From contig CAIQCK010000039.1 in NCBI GenBank assembly GCA_903870275.1, positions 1-59,139 on the forward strand: 59,139 bases of DNA. Reading direction: 5' to 3'. This DNA comes from an uncultured bacterium. Lineage in GTDB: Bacteria; Verrucomicrobiota; Verrucomicrobiia; CAIQCK01. Numbering within the stretch: position 1 is the stretch's first letter; each line of letters opens with the position of its first letter. The notes below the pieces were generated by a model. That model was not told where the DNA came from. It ran no database searches and worked only from the letters and a program-made list of their open reading frames with translations. The translations under genes were made by a program, and so were the position numbers. Below, in pieces: positions 44,229 through 52,908 of this stretch.

Positions 44229-45311
44229 TTATCTCGCTTTCTCGACGGCACCTGCCTCGACCTCGACTGGCGGGACTTTATCCTGCGGCCGGACCTCGAT
44301 GACCTCGACGTCGTCAATATAAACAATGCCAACCGCGGACCGGCCGTGCGGCGGGTCGCCGGACAGGTTGATATTGATACAACAATACGCGGTGTCGGGC
44401 GGAGTCGGGACATCCGAGCGATAAGGATAGAGGCCGAGTTTCTTCACTGGGGTCCAGCGGTCCATCGCAGGCGTCGCGGAGACGTCGAATCGCGTCTGCG
44501 GTGTCTCCACGGGCTTCCCGTTGGCCTGATAGAGCACAGCCGAAATATACATATACATGCTCAACCCTTCCGGCATGCTGCCCGGCTCGGCCCGCGCCCA
44601 CACGCCGATGCGATAGAGCGCATTCGGTTTTATCGATATCTTCTCCTGCCGCACGCCGAACGAAGTGCCCTCCGTGCAGTGGAGCTTCAGCGCGCGTTTG
44701 CCTGAACGGCACGGCTCGTTGACGAGCGTGAGCGCGCCCTTGCTGGTCTTGGAACTGGAGGAACTCCGGTTGATCATCCATTCCGCAGGCTGAGTCGAGT
44801 CCTTCGCGTCGGCCTGCTCGAATCCCGGATTGCGGACTTGGTTCCGCGGACGATTCTCGACGCCTGGAATCGACGGATACTGCGGAGATTTCTGCGGCGT
44901 AGTGCTGATCGCGTCGAAATAAACCCAGAATCGCCGGTTTTCCAACGCCTCCATCGCGCCGCTCGCCTCCCACAGCACTTCGCCATCCGCCACCGAGAAC
45001 GTGCATGGCACTTCCTTCTGCGCTCCCGATTCCGCGTCAGCCGCCACGCGAATCGAGTTCGGATCGAGCGCACCCGCGACACCTGCGCTCTTAAGCAACA
45101 CCGCGAAATCCGCCTGCCACGCCACCAGCGCGTCTTTCCGCGAATAAATGCCCGCCTTGACCGTGATCGGCGCGCGGCAATGGATGCCGGCAAACAGCCA
45201 CTGCGTTCTTTCTGCTGCTGGCGAATCCATACAAAAACACGGCACGACAAAAACCACGGTGGCGATTACCTGTTGGCGGAAATTTCCAAAAAGCGCAAAG
45301 TTCGTGTTCAT
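44229..45311 (-). CDS. exported protein with jelly-roll carbohydrate-binding domain
   Basis: This is a 360-residue protein. The start at 45311 has GGAG nine bases upstream and gives a signal (MNTNFALFGNFRQQVIATVVFVVPCFC). Residues about 45-150 form one sandwich, and 'NQVRNPGFEQADA' begins a CBM4/9-like jelly-roll with 'ALKLHCTEGTSFGVRQEKISIKPNALYRIGVWARAE' and the closing 'VYIDDVEVIEV'. No catalytic domain is present, so it may anchor or present a glycan to the neighbouring enzyme. It is the first gene of a three-gene unit with the GH123-like and TolB-like proteins, divergent from the phosphoesterase. Confidence 0.68.
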   Translation of the reverse strand: MNTNFALFGNFRQQVIATVVFVVPCFCMDSPAAERTQWLFAGIHCRAPITVKAGIYSRKDALVAWQADFAVLLKSAGVAGALDPNSIRVAADAESGAQKEVPCTFSVADGEVLWEASGAMEALENRRFWVYFDAISTTPQKSPQYPSIPGVENRPRNQVRNPGFEQADAKDSTQPAEWMINRSSSSSKTSKGALTLVNEPCRSGKRALKLHCTEGTSFGVRQEKISIKPNALYRIGVWARAEPGSMPEGLSMYMYISAVLYQANGKPVETPQTRFDVSATPAMDRWTPVKKLGLYPYRSDVPTPPDTAYCCININLSGDPPHGRSAVGIVYIDDVEVIEVRPQDKVPPVEVEAGAVEKAR

Positions 45312-45593
45312 GCGCGGACTCCGTTCGCGGTGTAGTGCCGGGTCCCGGCGGATCGTGGAACTGCGCGAGGGCGCTGAACGAATCCGCCACCGCCCGCGCG
45401 CCGAGCACGGCATGCATCGTATGACGCAATGATCCCGCTCATAGCGCAAGTGAACCACGTGACCGGCAAAGAAACAAGACCATGTGCGCATTGTACGATC
45501 AAACATTCATGACACACGGTGGGGATTCTTGGTTGTATCGCTCGGGCCAACCCTTTACGTTGTGTTGATGCGATTCCTTGTCAAGAAACACGC

Positions 45594-47093
45594 ATGAAAC
45601 CGATTCGGTTACGTTGTTTCATCTCCTTGTTTGGCGCATCGGCGGTTCTATCCACACACGCCGCCACGATGCCGGTGCTGTCGGATTCGGCGAAACCGTT
45701 CAGCTTTGTCGTGCTCGGCGACGTGCATTACACACGGCCGAATTTCGAGATCAGCAAGGTCATCGCTGGCATCGCCAACAGCGTCAAGGACTGCCAGCCG
45801 CCCGTCGCGTTCGTCTGCCAGACCGGCGACATCGCCGAGGGCGGCACGTATGCGATGAAGGATGGCAAGCGCGTGTTCCGCCAGGCCAATTACGACGAAA
45901 TGAAGGAGGAACTGGCGTTCGCGATGAAGGACGTCACTGAACGCTTCCGGTTGCCGCTGTTCATCGCCGTGGGCAACCATGACAAACACGCCGGCGGCAA
46001 GGCGTTTCCGGAGGTGGCGCTGCCGCTGCTGTCGCGCGAGTTGGGCGTAACGATCGCGCAAACCTGCTACGGTTTCCGCTACGGCAACTCATGCTTCGTC
46101 TTCCTCGATTACGCGCCGGCCGACTGCGACGCGCAACAGAAGTTCGCCGGGGAGTTGCTCGTGAGCGCCCGCGCGGCCGGCGTCCGCCACATCTTCCTGT
46201 TTGCGCACTTTCCTCTTTGGCCACTTATCCGCCCGGGATTCAGCAGCCAGCGGTTCACCGACTCGTTGCTGCCGATCTTCAAACAGTTTCCCGTGGACGC
46301 CTTTTTCTGCGGCCACACGCACAACACTTCGGCGTGGGTGCGCCACTTCGACGGCGCGACTATCACGCAAATCCAAGGCGTCGCGTGTCAGTCCAGCCCC
46401 GAAATGGTGCCGATGGAAGAGCGCCGCACGTTGATGATGCCGAGGGATGAGATGAGCTACTACTGGGGCTACCTTTCCGGCCCGCCCGCCGGCTTGTTTC
46501 TCGTGACGGTGGACAACGCGCGCGTGCGCGTACAGTTCCGCACCGGCGCGAAGGTCGTCCGCGAATTTGAGTGGCGCGAGCCGGGCCATATCACCGACAT
46601 CAGGAAACCGGAGCCGCGTCCGTCAGTCACTGTGACAGAGACGGCGCTCAAACAAGTCACTGCTGCAACGCTGGTGCTGTGTCCCTGGGCCGAGGATCGC
46701 GCTGAAGTAGGTGTCTCGCTCAACGGCGAGCGTGTTGCCACCGCGCAACTCGGCCCCACGATGCGCAGCAACGCCTTCGTGAATGAAACGCGGATTCCGG
46801 TTCCGCCGGCAAAGCTGACGCTGCTGCGGCTCGCCAACGAGGTCACGTTCGACAATCCCAACCGAGCCGTCTTCGGTGTGGGCCACGCGTATCTGGAGAT
46901 TCAACTCGCCGACGGCCGCACCGCCCGCACGGCCGTCTCGGACCGGTTCCTGTTTTCCGCAACCGAAACCGAGGGCAACGCGGCCGGCAACACCTACGGC
47001 TGGAAAATCATCCCTTCCAAGACGCTCGTCGCCGTCAGCCTCGGCCAGCCGCTTGCCCCCATGCGACTAAGCTTTTCCGGGGATGCGAAGTAG
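45594..47093 (+). CDS. exported calcineurin-like metallophosphoesterase
   Basis: This is a 499-residue protein with signal MKPIRLRCFISLFGASAVLSTHAA. All five metal-site motifs are present: GDVHY, TGDIAEGG, VGNHDKH, FAHFP and GHTH. The domain covers about residues 35-330. The C-terminal 150 residues form a sandwich without a known match ('VLCPWAEDRAEVGVSLNGERV'). Related secreted enzymes split phosphomonoesters or cyclic nucleotides; the substrate is unknown. The 282-base region before it is shared with the divergent carbohydrate-binding gene and should hold both promoters, though I see no confident boxes. Confidence 0.82.
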   Translation: MKPIRLRCFISLFGASAVLSTHAATMPVLSDSAKPFSFVVLGDVHYTRPNFEISKVIAGIANSVKDCQPPVAFVCQTGDIAEGGTYAMKDGKRVFRQANYDEMKEELAFAMKDVTERFRLPLFIAVGNHDKHAGGKAFPEVALPLLSRELGVTIAQTCYGFRYGNSCFVFLDYAPADCDAQQKFAGELLVSARAAGVRHIFLFAHFPLWPLIRPGFSSQRFTDSLLPIFKQFPVDAFFCGHTHNTSAWVRHFDGATITQIQGVACQSSPEMVPMEERRTLMMPRDEMSYYWGYLSGPPAGLFLVTVDNARVRVQFRTGAKVVREFEWREPGHITDIRKPEPRPSVTVTETALKQVTAATLVLCPWAEDRAEVGVSLNGERVATAQLGPTMRSNAFVNETRIPVPPAKLTLLRLANEVTFDNPNRAVFGVGHAYLEIQLADGRTARTAVSDRFLFSATETEGNAAGNTYGWKIIPSKTLVAVSLGQPLAPMRLSFSGDAK

Positions 47094-47102
47094 CGTCGGC
47101 GA

Positions 47103-48053
47103 TCACGCCTTCTGGCCGGTCAGTTCCTCCAGAAACACGCGCGCCTTTTTCGCCTCGGCGGCGATGGCGGGAAGGTCGCCTTTCTCCAAGCACTCGACAA
47201 TGAGCGGGCCGCTGGTGAAGCCGCCTCGCCTGAGGTTGGCCATGACGGTCTTGAAGTTCACCATGCCGGTGCCGGGCGTCAGCATCACATCACCCGTGTA
47301 GGGACTCTTCTTGGCCGGCGCAGCAGGGTTTTCTTTCATGGGTCGGTAATCCTTGACGCTCATGCCGACCACGAGGCCGTCCACGGTCTTGGAATCCTCA
47401 GCCGGATCAAGCGCGGCGTTGGAGTAGAAGAAGATGTTGCCCGGGTCATACCAAAGGCCGAAGTTTTTCTTGCCGACCAGCTCGACGATCTTGCGGCACT
47501 GCGGGCCGGTGGAGTTACTGCCACCGTGGGGCTTCACGCTCAATACGACGCCCTTGGTGGCGGCGTAGTCGCAGGCTTCGGCGACGGCCTTGTAATAAAT
47601 CTCGTGGAGCTTCGGGTTGGTCGTGCCGCCGACCATCAAGTGCGTGGTGCCGCACGCCACACAGTTGTCTATGAGCTTCTTTAGGTCCGCGACGCCGGCT
47701 TCGAGCGATTTTTCCACCGCAAAGCCGCCACCCCACAACGAAGCCACCTTCAACCCGCGCTTCTTGCACTCCTCGCCGACGGCCTGCGCCTCCTCGACGG
47801 TGGACGCGGCGGAAATGACGAGATGATTCTTTGTGTTGGTCGTCATCAGACCGGCGTATCGGAAGCCCGCACCGGCGATGGCGTCGAGCGCCACGCGCCA
47901 ATCCTGCTGGTCCCACGGCCGCGTGTAACAGCCGATCTGATACGAGTTTCCCTCAACCGCTTCGGCGACGCGCAACGCGGGAATGGCAAGCGTAGCGGCG
48001 GCGATGAATTGGCGGCGGGTGAGTTGCGGAGAGGAAACGCGGGTTGTTTTCAT
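47103..48053 (-). CDS. Tat-exported sugar isomerase/epimerase-like protein
   Basis: This is a 316-residue protein of the xylose isomerase-like TIM barrel group (AP endonuclease 2 family). LTRRQFIAAATLAIPAL is a twin-arginine signal. 'LWYDPGNIFFY' and 'GPLIVECLEKGD' hold metal-site residues; 'VKPHGGSNST' another. The start at 48053 has GGAG seven bases upstream. Exported members are common in Planctomycetota and Verrucomicrobiota; their reaction is rarely known (isomerase, epimerase or 3-keto-sugar lyase). It converges on the phosphoesterase gene with nine bases between them. Confidence 0.82.
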   Translation of the reverse strand: MKTTRVSSPQLTRRQFIAAATLAIPALRVAEAVEGNSYQIGCYTRPWDQQDWRVALDAIAGAGFRYAGLMTTNTKNHLVISAASTVEEAQAVGEECKKRGLKVASLWGGGFAVEKSLEAGVADLKKLIDNCVACGTTHLMVGGTTNPKLHEIYYKAVAEACDYAATKGVVLSVKPHGGSNSTGPQCRKIVELVGKKNFGLWYDPGNIFFYSNAALDPAEDSKTVDGLVVGMSVKDYRPMKENPAAPAKKSPYTGDVMLTPGTGMVNFKTVMANLRRGGFTSGPLIVECLEKGDLPAIAAEAKKARVFLEELTGQKA

Positions 48054-48187
48054 ATTGGCTCCAACAAGATTGTTCTTGGCAATGGCGTAGACTCTACAGT
48101 GACCGCGTCGGCAAACCAAGTCAGAAGTAGCCGTGCCACTCCGTGCCGCGTTTTGAACATGGTTGATCGCGCCATGGAGTGGTGCGC
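48054..48187. other. short spacer, no gene seen
   Basis: This lies between the sugar isomerase-like gene and the end of the GH20 gene. A palindrome-like 'gtgccactccgtgccgcg' near 48132-48150 may help end transcription from the GH20 gene. Confidence 0.3.
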
Positions 48188-51100
48188 CTATTTAAATTGC
48201 TCGACACCCCCGACGAACAATGCAGGCGGGTTTGCCAGTGTCATCGTCCGTCGCAAATCCTCCATGGTCTTCGCGACGCCCGTTTTGTCCTCGATCACGC
48301 CGCCGAACACCACGAAATGCGCCGCGCCGCCCGCGCCTTCCACGCCGACGCCGCCCATGCCGCCGCCGGGACCGGCGCGATGCGTGGCGGCTTCGTCCGG
48401 TGTGATACAGGCGAGCGTCAGCCCATCCGGCCGGAACTTCGCGCCCCATGTTGTCTTCGGCTCCGCTTCGCTCAACTCGCCCGGTTTCGAGAGATGGCCG
48501 GTCTTGCTGTTGGAGAAGCGGAATTGGCCGGGCGTCTTGCTCGCGGCAGACATGAGGTCGGCGTTGTCGAAATTCCAGCAGTAGCTCACGGGCTGGCTCA
48601 ACTGCATCTCGCACCATGGCTGCTCCCCATAGAAGCTGACGACTTTCGTGAAACCGTCCGCCGCTTTCATCCGGTAGCGCACCAGCACCGGCCCGCGCGC
48701 TTCGCACTCGAGCGAAAACGGTTCGCTGCGATAATCCCGCACATCCAGGAAGCCGGCCCAGCCGCGTTCGCCCGGCTGTGTGATGCCGAGGCCGCCGAGC
48801 GCCTTCACCTGCCAGACGTAAGCGTGACCGCCTTCCGCGCCAAGGCGCACCTTGATCGCCGCGTTCTCAATCCAGTTTTCTCGCGCCTGCAGACCGGTGC
48901 AGTTCGCCGCCGATTTCGGCGCGCTGTCGAAGTAGATGAAAAAGAACCGCGGCGTCTTCGGCTGCGTCCTGCCACGCGCAATCCACACCACGTTGCCGGC
49001 GGCGTGCTGCTGCGCATCGAACTTCGCCGCCGGATCAAACTGGCTCGGCGCTTCGCCGACCAACGCGCCGTCGGCCGCGTGCTCCACGACGCGGACGGAG
49101 CCGGGTTCCAAAGCGACAACATCCCCGAGATTCAGAAGCAGGCGCGTGAAATCGAGCGTCGCCTCCACCGGATAATCCATGCGATCAAACTTTCCGGCGT
49201 CGAGTTTCACCAGCACACGATATTTCCAATCGCGGTTCCACCATTTGCATCGCGCCGCAAAATCCTTGGGCGTTTCAAACGGCTCCGGCGCGCGGCTGCG
49301 GCGAATCGCGGTGCGGTCGCCGAAACCGAGTTTCTCCGGGTCAGGCAAGAGCTTGGTTTGATTATAGGCAGCCAATGTCGCGTCGAGCTCCCGCGCCTTC
49401 GTCTCCAGCCGCACGGCAAGCGCGTCGTAACGTCCCGTGATCGTCTCCAGATAATACGGACGGTTTTCGACAAGCCAGAGCCGCCGATACTCGTCCCGAA
49501 GGCGTCCGACTTCCGCCGCCAGCGCGTGCAGTCGAGCCGCACCGTCGCGCAACGCGTTTCTGGCAAGCCGGTGGCTCTGCGGCTCGGCGGCGGCACGGCG
49601 ATAGGCGGCGGCGATTTCGTCCGCGATCAAGAACTTCCGCGCAAGAAACCCCCAGCGCCGCGCGGCGAACACGGCCGCGTCGAGGCTCTCTTCGTTGACA
49701 CGCGCCTTCGCCCTGCCCTGACCAATAAGCGTCCGCGCCCGGCCGGTCAACTCGACGATTTTTTGCAGCCGATTCGCGAGGTCCGCGCCCGCGGGCCGTC
49801 GTCCGGTGAACGGGTCTTCCCAAAACACTGTGTCGGTGGATTGTTGCGCGCGCAACACATGAGGCAAACCGCCCAGAAGGTTGATCGCCTCCGTCAACTC
49901 CGGCGCATCGGCACCGTAGAACGCCGGCGCGAACGCGGCGTCGAAGCGCGCAGTGTCAAACCTCTCCGGCTGCCACGCGCAGTCGGCCGACCAGAGGAAG
50001 CCATACCAATTGAACTCGCTCAGGTTCTCGCCGTCGTCGTCCCAGACCGTGTTCAGCATGCCTTGCGCACCTACGGCCGCGCCGTCGCGGACAAAGCAGG
50101 CGATGTTCGTGCGCGCCGTGACGCAATCGGGAAAAATCTGGTTCCAACAGCTCACACCCGGGCAGACCCATTGGTCGAGGCCGGCCGCTTTGAACGGCTC
50201 CAGCCGCGCCATGTAGTTTGTCGCGCCGCCGTAGGTCCAGTTCATCACCACATAATCCTTCGGCAGCTTCGGAATCATGTCCTTGTGATGGAGTGCGATG
50301 TCACCCCAGAACATCAGCCGCTTGCCGTAAGGCAGCAGGATTTCGCGCAGCCGTTTCATGTGCTGGAGATAAAGACCGTCCACGCCGATCTCGGCGGCCT
50401 TCTCCTGGCTGCGGCCCTTGCCCAACTCGAATGTCTCGTCGCAGCCGACATGGAAGAACTTCATGTCGTGGATCGGCACGAACTCCGAGTAGAGGTCGGT
50501 GAGCAACTTGTAGGTGCCTTCGTTCAGAGGGCAGAACACCGAGCCGCCCTCCGGCATCTCGCGCAGTCCGGCAAACTCCGGATGCTCCAAAATGTGTGAC
50601 TGATGTCCGAACGACTGTATCTGGGGCAGCAACTCGACGTGGTATTCGTGGCCGTAGGCGATCAACTCCCGAATCTGTTCCGCGGTGATCTCGCCGCCCT
50701 CCGGAGCGATCTGCGGATATTTGCGGAACTTGAAGACATGCTCGATGTAGAGGCAAAAGACGTTGATCTTGAACGCGGCGAGCGTGCGGACTTGCTTTTT
50801 GAAATACTCCATCGTCGGCACCGGCCCGCGGCTCACGTCGTCCTGGCACCCGCGATAACGCAACCCCGGCCAGTCGCGGATGCGCACCCCCTCGATGGCC
50901 ACATGGCCGTCCGGCAACCGTCTCACAAGCTGACGCAATGTTTGCACCGCATAAAACACGCCCGGCGCAGCGTTGGCCGCTGCAACGACGCCGGTGGCGC
51001 TTACATCGAGCACGTAGCCTTCGTCGCCAAGTTCCCTGGTCACCGCCAACCCGCGCTGCTCGCACGCCGCGCGCACGGCCGCGTCGCGGCCCGCGATGCC

Positions 51101-51340
51101 GATGAGAATCGGCCGTTTTGCCTGATCGGCGATTCCCGTTTTCAATTCCCCGCACAATATTCCCGCCGCGAATCGGTCCTGCGCGTCGTCCGGTTTGCCG
51201 AGCACGACAGCGGCGTCAGCGCCGACGACAAAATCCGCGCCGGTCGCGTTCATCTCGCGCGGCTGGGGAATCACCCGCGCAACGGGCGCAGCCAATGCGC
51301 TGCCGGCGAGCAACATGAGAAGAGCAGTCAAGCGAATCAT
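48188..51340 (-). CDS. GH20-like beta-N-acetylhexosaminidase with long C-terminal extension
   Basis: This is a 1050-residue exported enzyme (signal MIRLTALLMLLAGSALA). Residues 20-155 form the usual GH20b domain ('VIPQPREM'), and the catalytic barrel begins with 'GLRYRGCQDDVSRGPVPTM'. FFHVGCDETF places the catalytic pair Asp301-Glu302. After about residue 560 come a helical region and a long beta-rich C-terminal part ('WNRDWKYRVLVKLDAGKF...'), about 370 residues that match no family I recognise. It should release N-acetylglucosamine or N-acetylgalactosamine from glycan ends. The start has AAGG eight bases upstream; an open frame continues to 51790 without a signal and is rejected. Confidence 0.83.
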   Translation of the reverse strand: MIRLTALLMLLAGSALAAPVARVIPQPREMNATGADFVVGADAAVVLGKPDDAQDRFAAGILCGELKTGIADQAKRPILIGIAGRDAAVRAACEQRGLAVTRELGDEGYVLDVSATGVVAAANAAPGVFYAVQTLRQLVRRLPDGHVAIEGVRIRDWPGLRYRGCQDDVSRGPVPTMEYFKKQVRTLAAFKINVFCLYIEHVFKFRKYPQIAPEGGEITAEQIRELIAYGHEYHVELLPQIQSFGHQSHILEHPEFAGLREMPEGGSVFCPLNEGTYKLLTDLYSEFVPIHDMKFFHVGCDETFELGKGRSQEKAAEIGVDGLYLQHMKRLREILLPYGKRLMFWGDIALHHKDMIPKLPKDYVVMNWTYGGATNYMARLEPFKAAGLDQWVCPGVSCWNQIFPDCVTARTNIACFVRDGAAVGAQGMLNTVWDDDGENLSEFNWYGFLWSADCAWQPERFDTARFDAAFAPAFYGADAPELTEAINLLGGLPHVLRAQQSTDTVFWEDPFTGRRPAGADLANRLQKIVELTGRARTLIGQGRAKARVNEESLDAAVFAARRWGFLARKFLIADEIAAAYRRAAAEPQSHRLARNALRDGAARLHALAAEVGRLRDEYRRLWLVENRPYYLETITGRYDALAVRLETKARELDATLAAYNQTKLLPDPEKLGFGDRTAIRRSRAPEPFETPKDFAARCKWWNRDWKYRVLVKLDAGKFDRMDYPVEATLDFTRLLLNLGDVVALEPGSVRVVEHAADGALVGEAPSQFDPAAKFDAQQHAAGNVVWIARGRTQPKTPRFFFIYFDSAPKSAANCTGLQARENWIENAAIKVRLGAEGGHAYVWQVKALGGLGITQPGERGWAGFLDVRDYRSEPFSLECEARGPVLVRYRMKAADGFTKVVSFYGEQPWCEMQLSQPVSYCWNFDNADLMSAASKTPGQFRFSNSKTGHLSKPGELSEAEPKTTWGAKFRPDGLTLACITPDEAATHRAGPGGGMGGVGVEGAGGAAHFVVFGGVIEDKTGVAKTMEDLRRTMTLANPPALFVGGVEQFK

Positions 51341-51727
51341 CGTCTTACCTTTCAAAAGCCATCGCCTCGACCGAATGGCGGCCGGCGCGCGGCCAACTTT
51401 CTTCATGAAGAACTTGGCGTATCCAATCGCGTGTCTGATGAAATCGTTCAAAGAAAAGAGGCGTTGTCCGATCGCGGTCGCTTCACGGCGAACAGCATAA
51501 CGAATAACGAACAATACGTCTATCGTTGGACGCAGCCCAGCCTTATTCATGCAGTCGCCGCAGTCCCTCCCCTTGCCCTCATCCATCGGATGGGGGGCTG
51601 TTTCAATTGAATGGTCATGCCCCAAAGCCCTCACCCTGACCGTTTCCGCAACGCGCGTCTCGCGCTTTTCCGGAGGACATCTCGCCGTTGCGACAACCCT
51701 TTGCACTGACTGCTCTTTCCATGGCTT

Positions 51728-51955
51728 CATTTGGGTTCGTTTTGCTTCGGACACTGTCACCCGCCGCCACAAAGTCTTCATATAAGTCACGCGTTCGCAG
51801 TCTGTTGATGCAGACGAGCGTCTTTCTCTATTTGGGTTCGTTTCGTAAAAACATGTTTTTTCATGGTGCCTGGGTGAAATCGAAATGTTCCTATTTCGGC
51901 GGAAAACAGTGTTTTTCGGTTCTGGATCCGGCCATCATTTGGGTTCGCTTTGCAA
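51728..51955 (+). repeat. dispersed repeat copy B with three conserved cores
   Basis: CATTTGGGTTCGTTTCGCAA-like cores lie at about 51728-51747, 51829-51851 and 51936-51955, spaced 101 and 107 bases. The same core, inverted, occurs three times at 14436-14637, and the second inter-core segment is related there too (see copy A). Confidence 0.7.
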
Positions 51956-52250
51956 CGCCCTTTGTGCCGGCAGAACTATTTACGGCCACGGAACTTGGGT
52001 GCAAAATCAAGCGGACATTCTCCAAGAGACGCTGGAAGTTGTTAAGAAGGCGCTTTCGCGCATCGAAAACGGCTATTCGTCTTGCCGCAAACATTCCGAT
52101 GCAGCCAGGCAACGTGGTGGATCGCAACCTCCAGGCGCGATCCACCTTGCCACCCCAGCCATCGCGCATGTGCAATCCACAACGGGTTTCATACGGTCGT
52201 ATTCACCCGGATCGAGTCGGATCGAGCCGGATTGGGGCGATGAACTGGTG

Positions 52251-52380
52251 TGGCGCAGGTTTCCAACTGCTGTATCGCCGGCTTCCAGCCGGCTGTGCCC
52301 GCGCACCAAAAACCGCGTTTCGCCGGCAGGAAACCTGCGGATTGGAAATCCCCGACACGCCAGGTTGGAAACCTGCGCTA
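52251..52380. repeat. inverted repeat pair with central palindrome
   Basis: GGCGCAGGTTTCCAAC near 52252-52267 is matched in inverse by GTTGGAAACCTGCGC near 52363-52378. Between them is the palindrome GCCGGCTTCCAGCCGGC (52277-52293) and another 'cggcaggaaacctgcgg' unit. The layout is like a REPIN or a small non-autonomous element. Confidence 0.7.
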
Positions 52381-52655
52381 CGGCTGGGCATCCAGTTGCG
52401 CCTTTCCTCATGGCTGCCTCCCTATATTCCAACTGCCAATGGCCATCTGCTTTCCGCCCCCCTGCCATTTGCCTTTCCTATACCACAGCGAGCCGTCCCA
52501 GCCCCGTTGCCGGCCTGCGGCGGGACTTCCCTGATCTCGCGTGGCTGCGCGTTTCACAACGGGCAAAGGGTATAGAGAATTCGTTGTCACGTCAAGAGAA
52601 ATTTACTACTATTTTCGGCCGCGGGCGCATCCCAATTTCGGGTCGGATGGAAGCA

Positions 52656-52712
52656 ACGGACTGGAAAGTCCGTTCTACGGTTCCGCGCGCCACGTCGTAG
52701 AACAGACTTTCC
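52656..52712. repeat. second inverted repeat pair
   Basis: GGAAAGTCCGTTCTACG at 52663-52679 and CGTAGAACAGACTTTCC at 52696-52712 are inverse copies with one mismatch. The left arm also forms ACGGACT-ggaa-AGTCCGT (52656-52673). Confidence 0.7.
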
Positions 52713-52908
52713 ATTATTCCCCGAAGCCGTCCCGTCCTTTCGTCTCGAAGCTGTATCAAGTGGCCCATGAGCGAAGCGTGTGAAACATCCGGGTTAATAA
52801 TCTTGCCCCAGCGGTAATACCCCCTCTCCCCATCCGATGGGGAAAGAGCAAGGGTAAAGGACTGGCGGTGTTCAAATGCGCGGTCGCGGCCAGGGGCGAA
52901 CCATCGTC

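Larger units (their letters stand above)
51341..52908. repeat. 1.57 kb gene-free, repeat-rich region
   Basis: No protein gene is supported. Open frames here (for example from 51688) translate repeat DNA. The region holds, from left to right, a palindrome-bearing 'catccatcggatgggg' tract (near 51580-51595), dispersed repeat copy B, an inverted pair around 'gcaggtttccaac', a second inverted pair around 'ggaaagtccgttctacg', and 'ccccatccgatgggg' at about 52829-52843. It lies between the GH89 and GH20 genes, both read leftward, and should hold the GH20 promoter at its left end. Confidence 0.75.

Noticed and set aside
48179..50599. Long plus-strand open frame opposite the GH20 gene
   Set aside because: It is a shadow of the GH20 gene; no signal or motif, Arg/His-rich composition.
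51728..51955. CRISPR array
   Set aside because: There are only three imperfect cores, with intervals of about 100 bases whose content is partly shared with copy A; no cas genes are present.
51688..52575. 295-codon plus-strand frame in the repeat-rich gap
   Set aside because: It translates the three repeat cores and two palindromes, lacks a ribosome-binding site, and its composition changes with each repeat.
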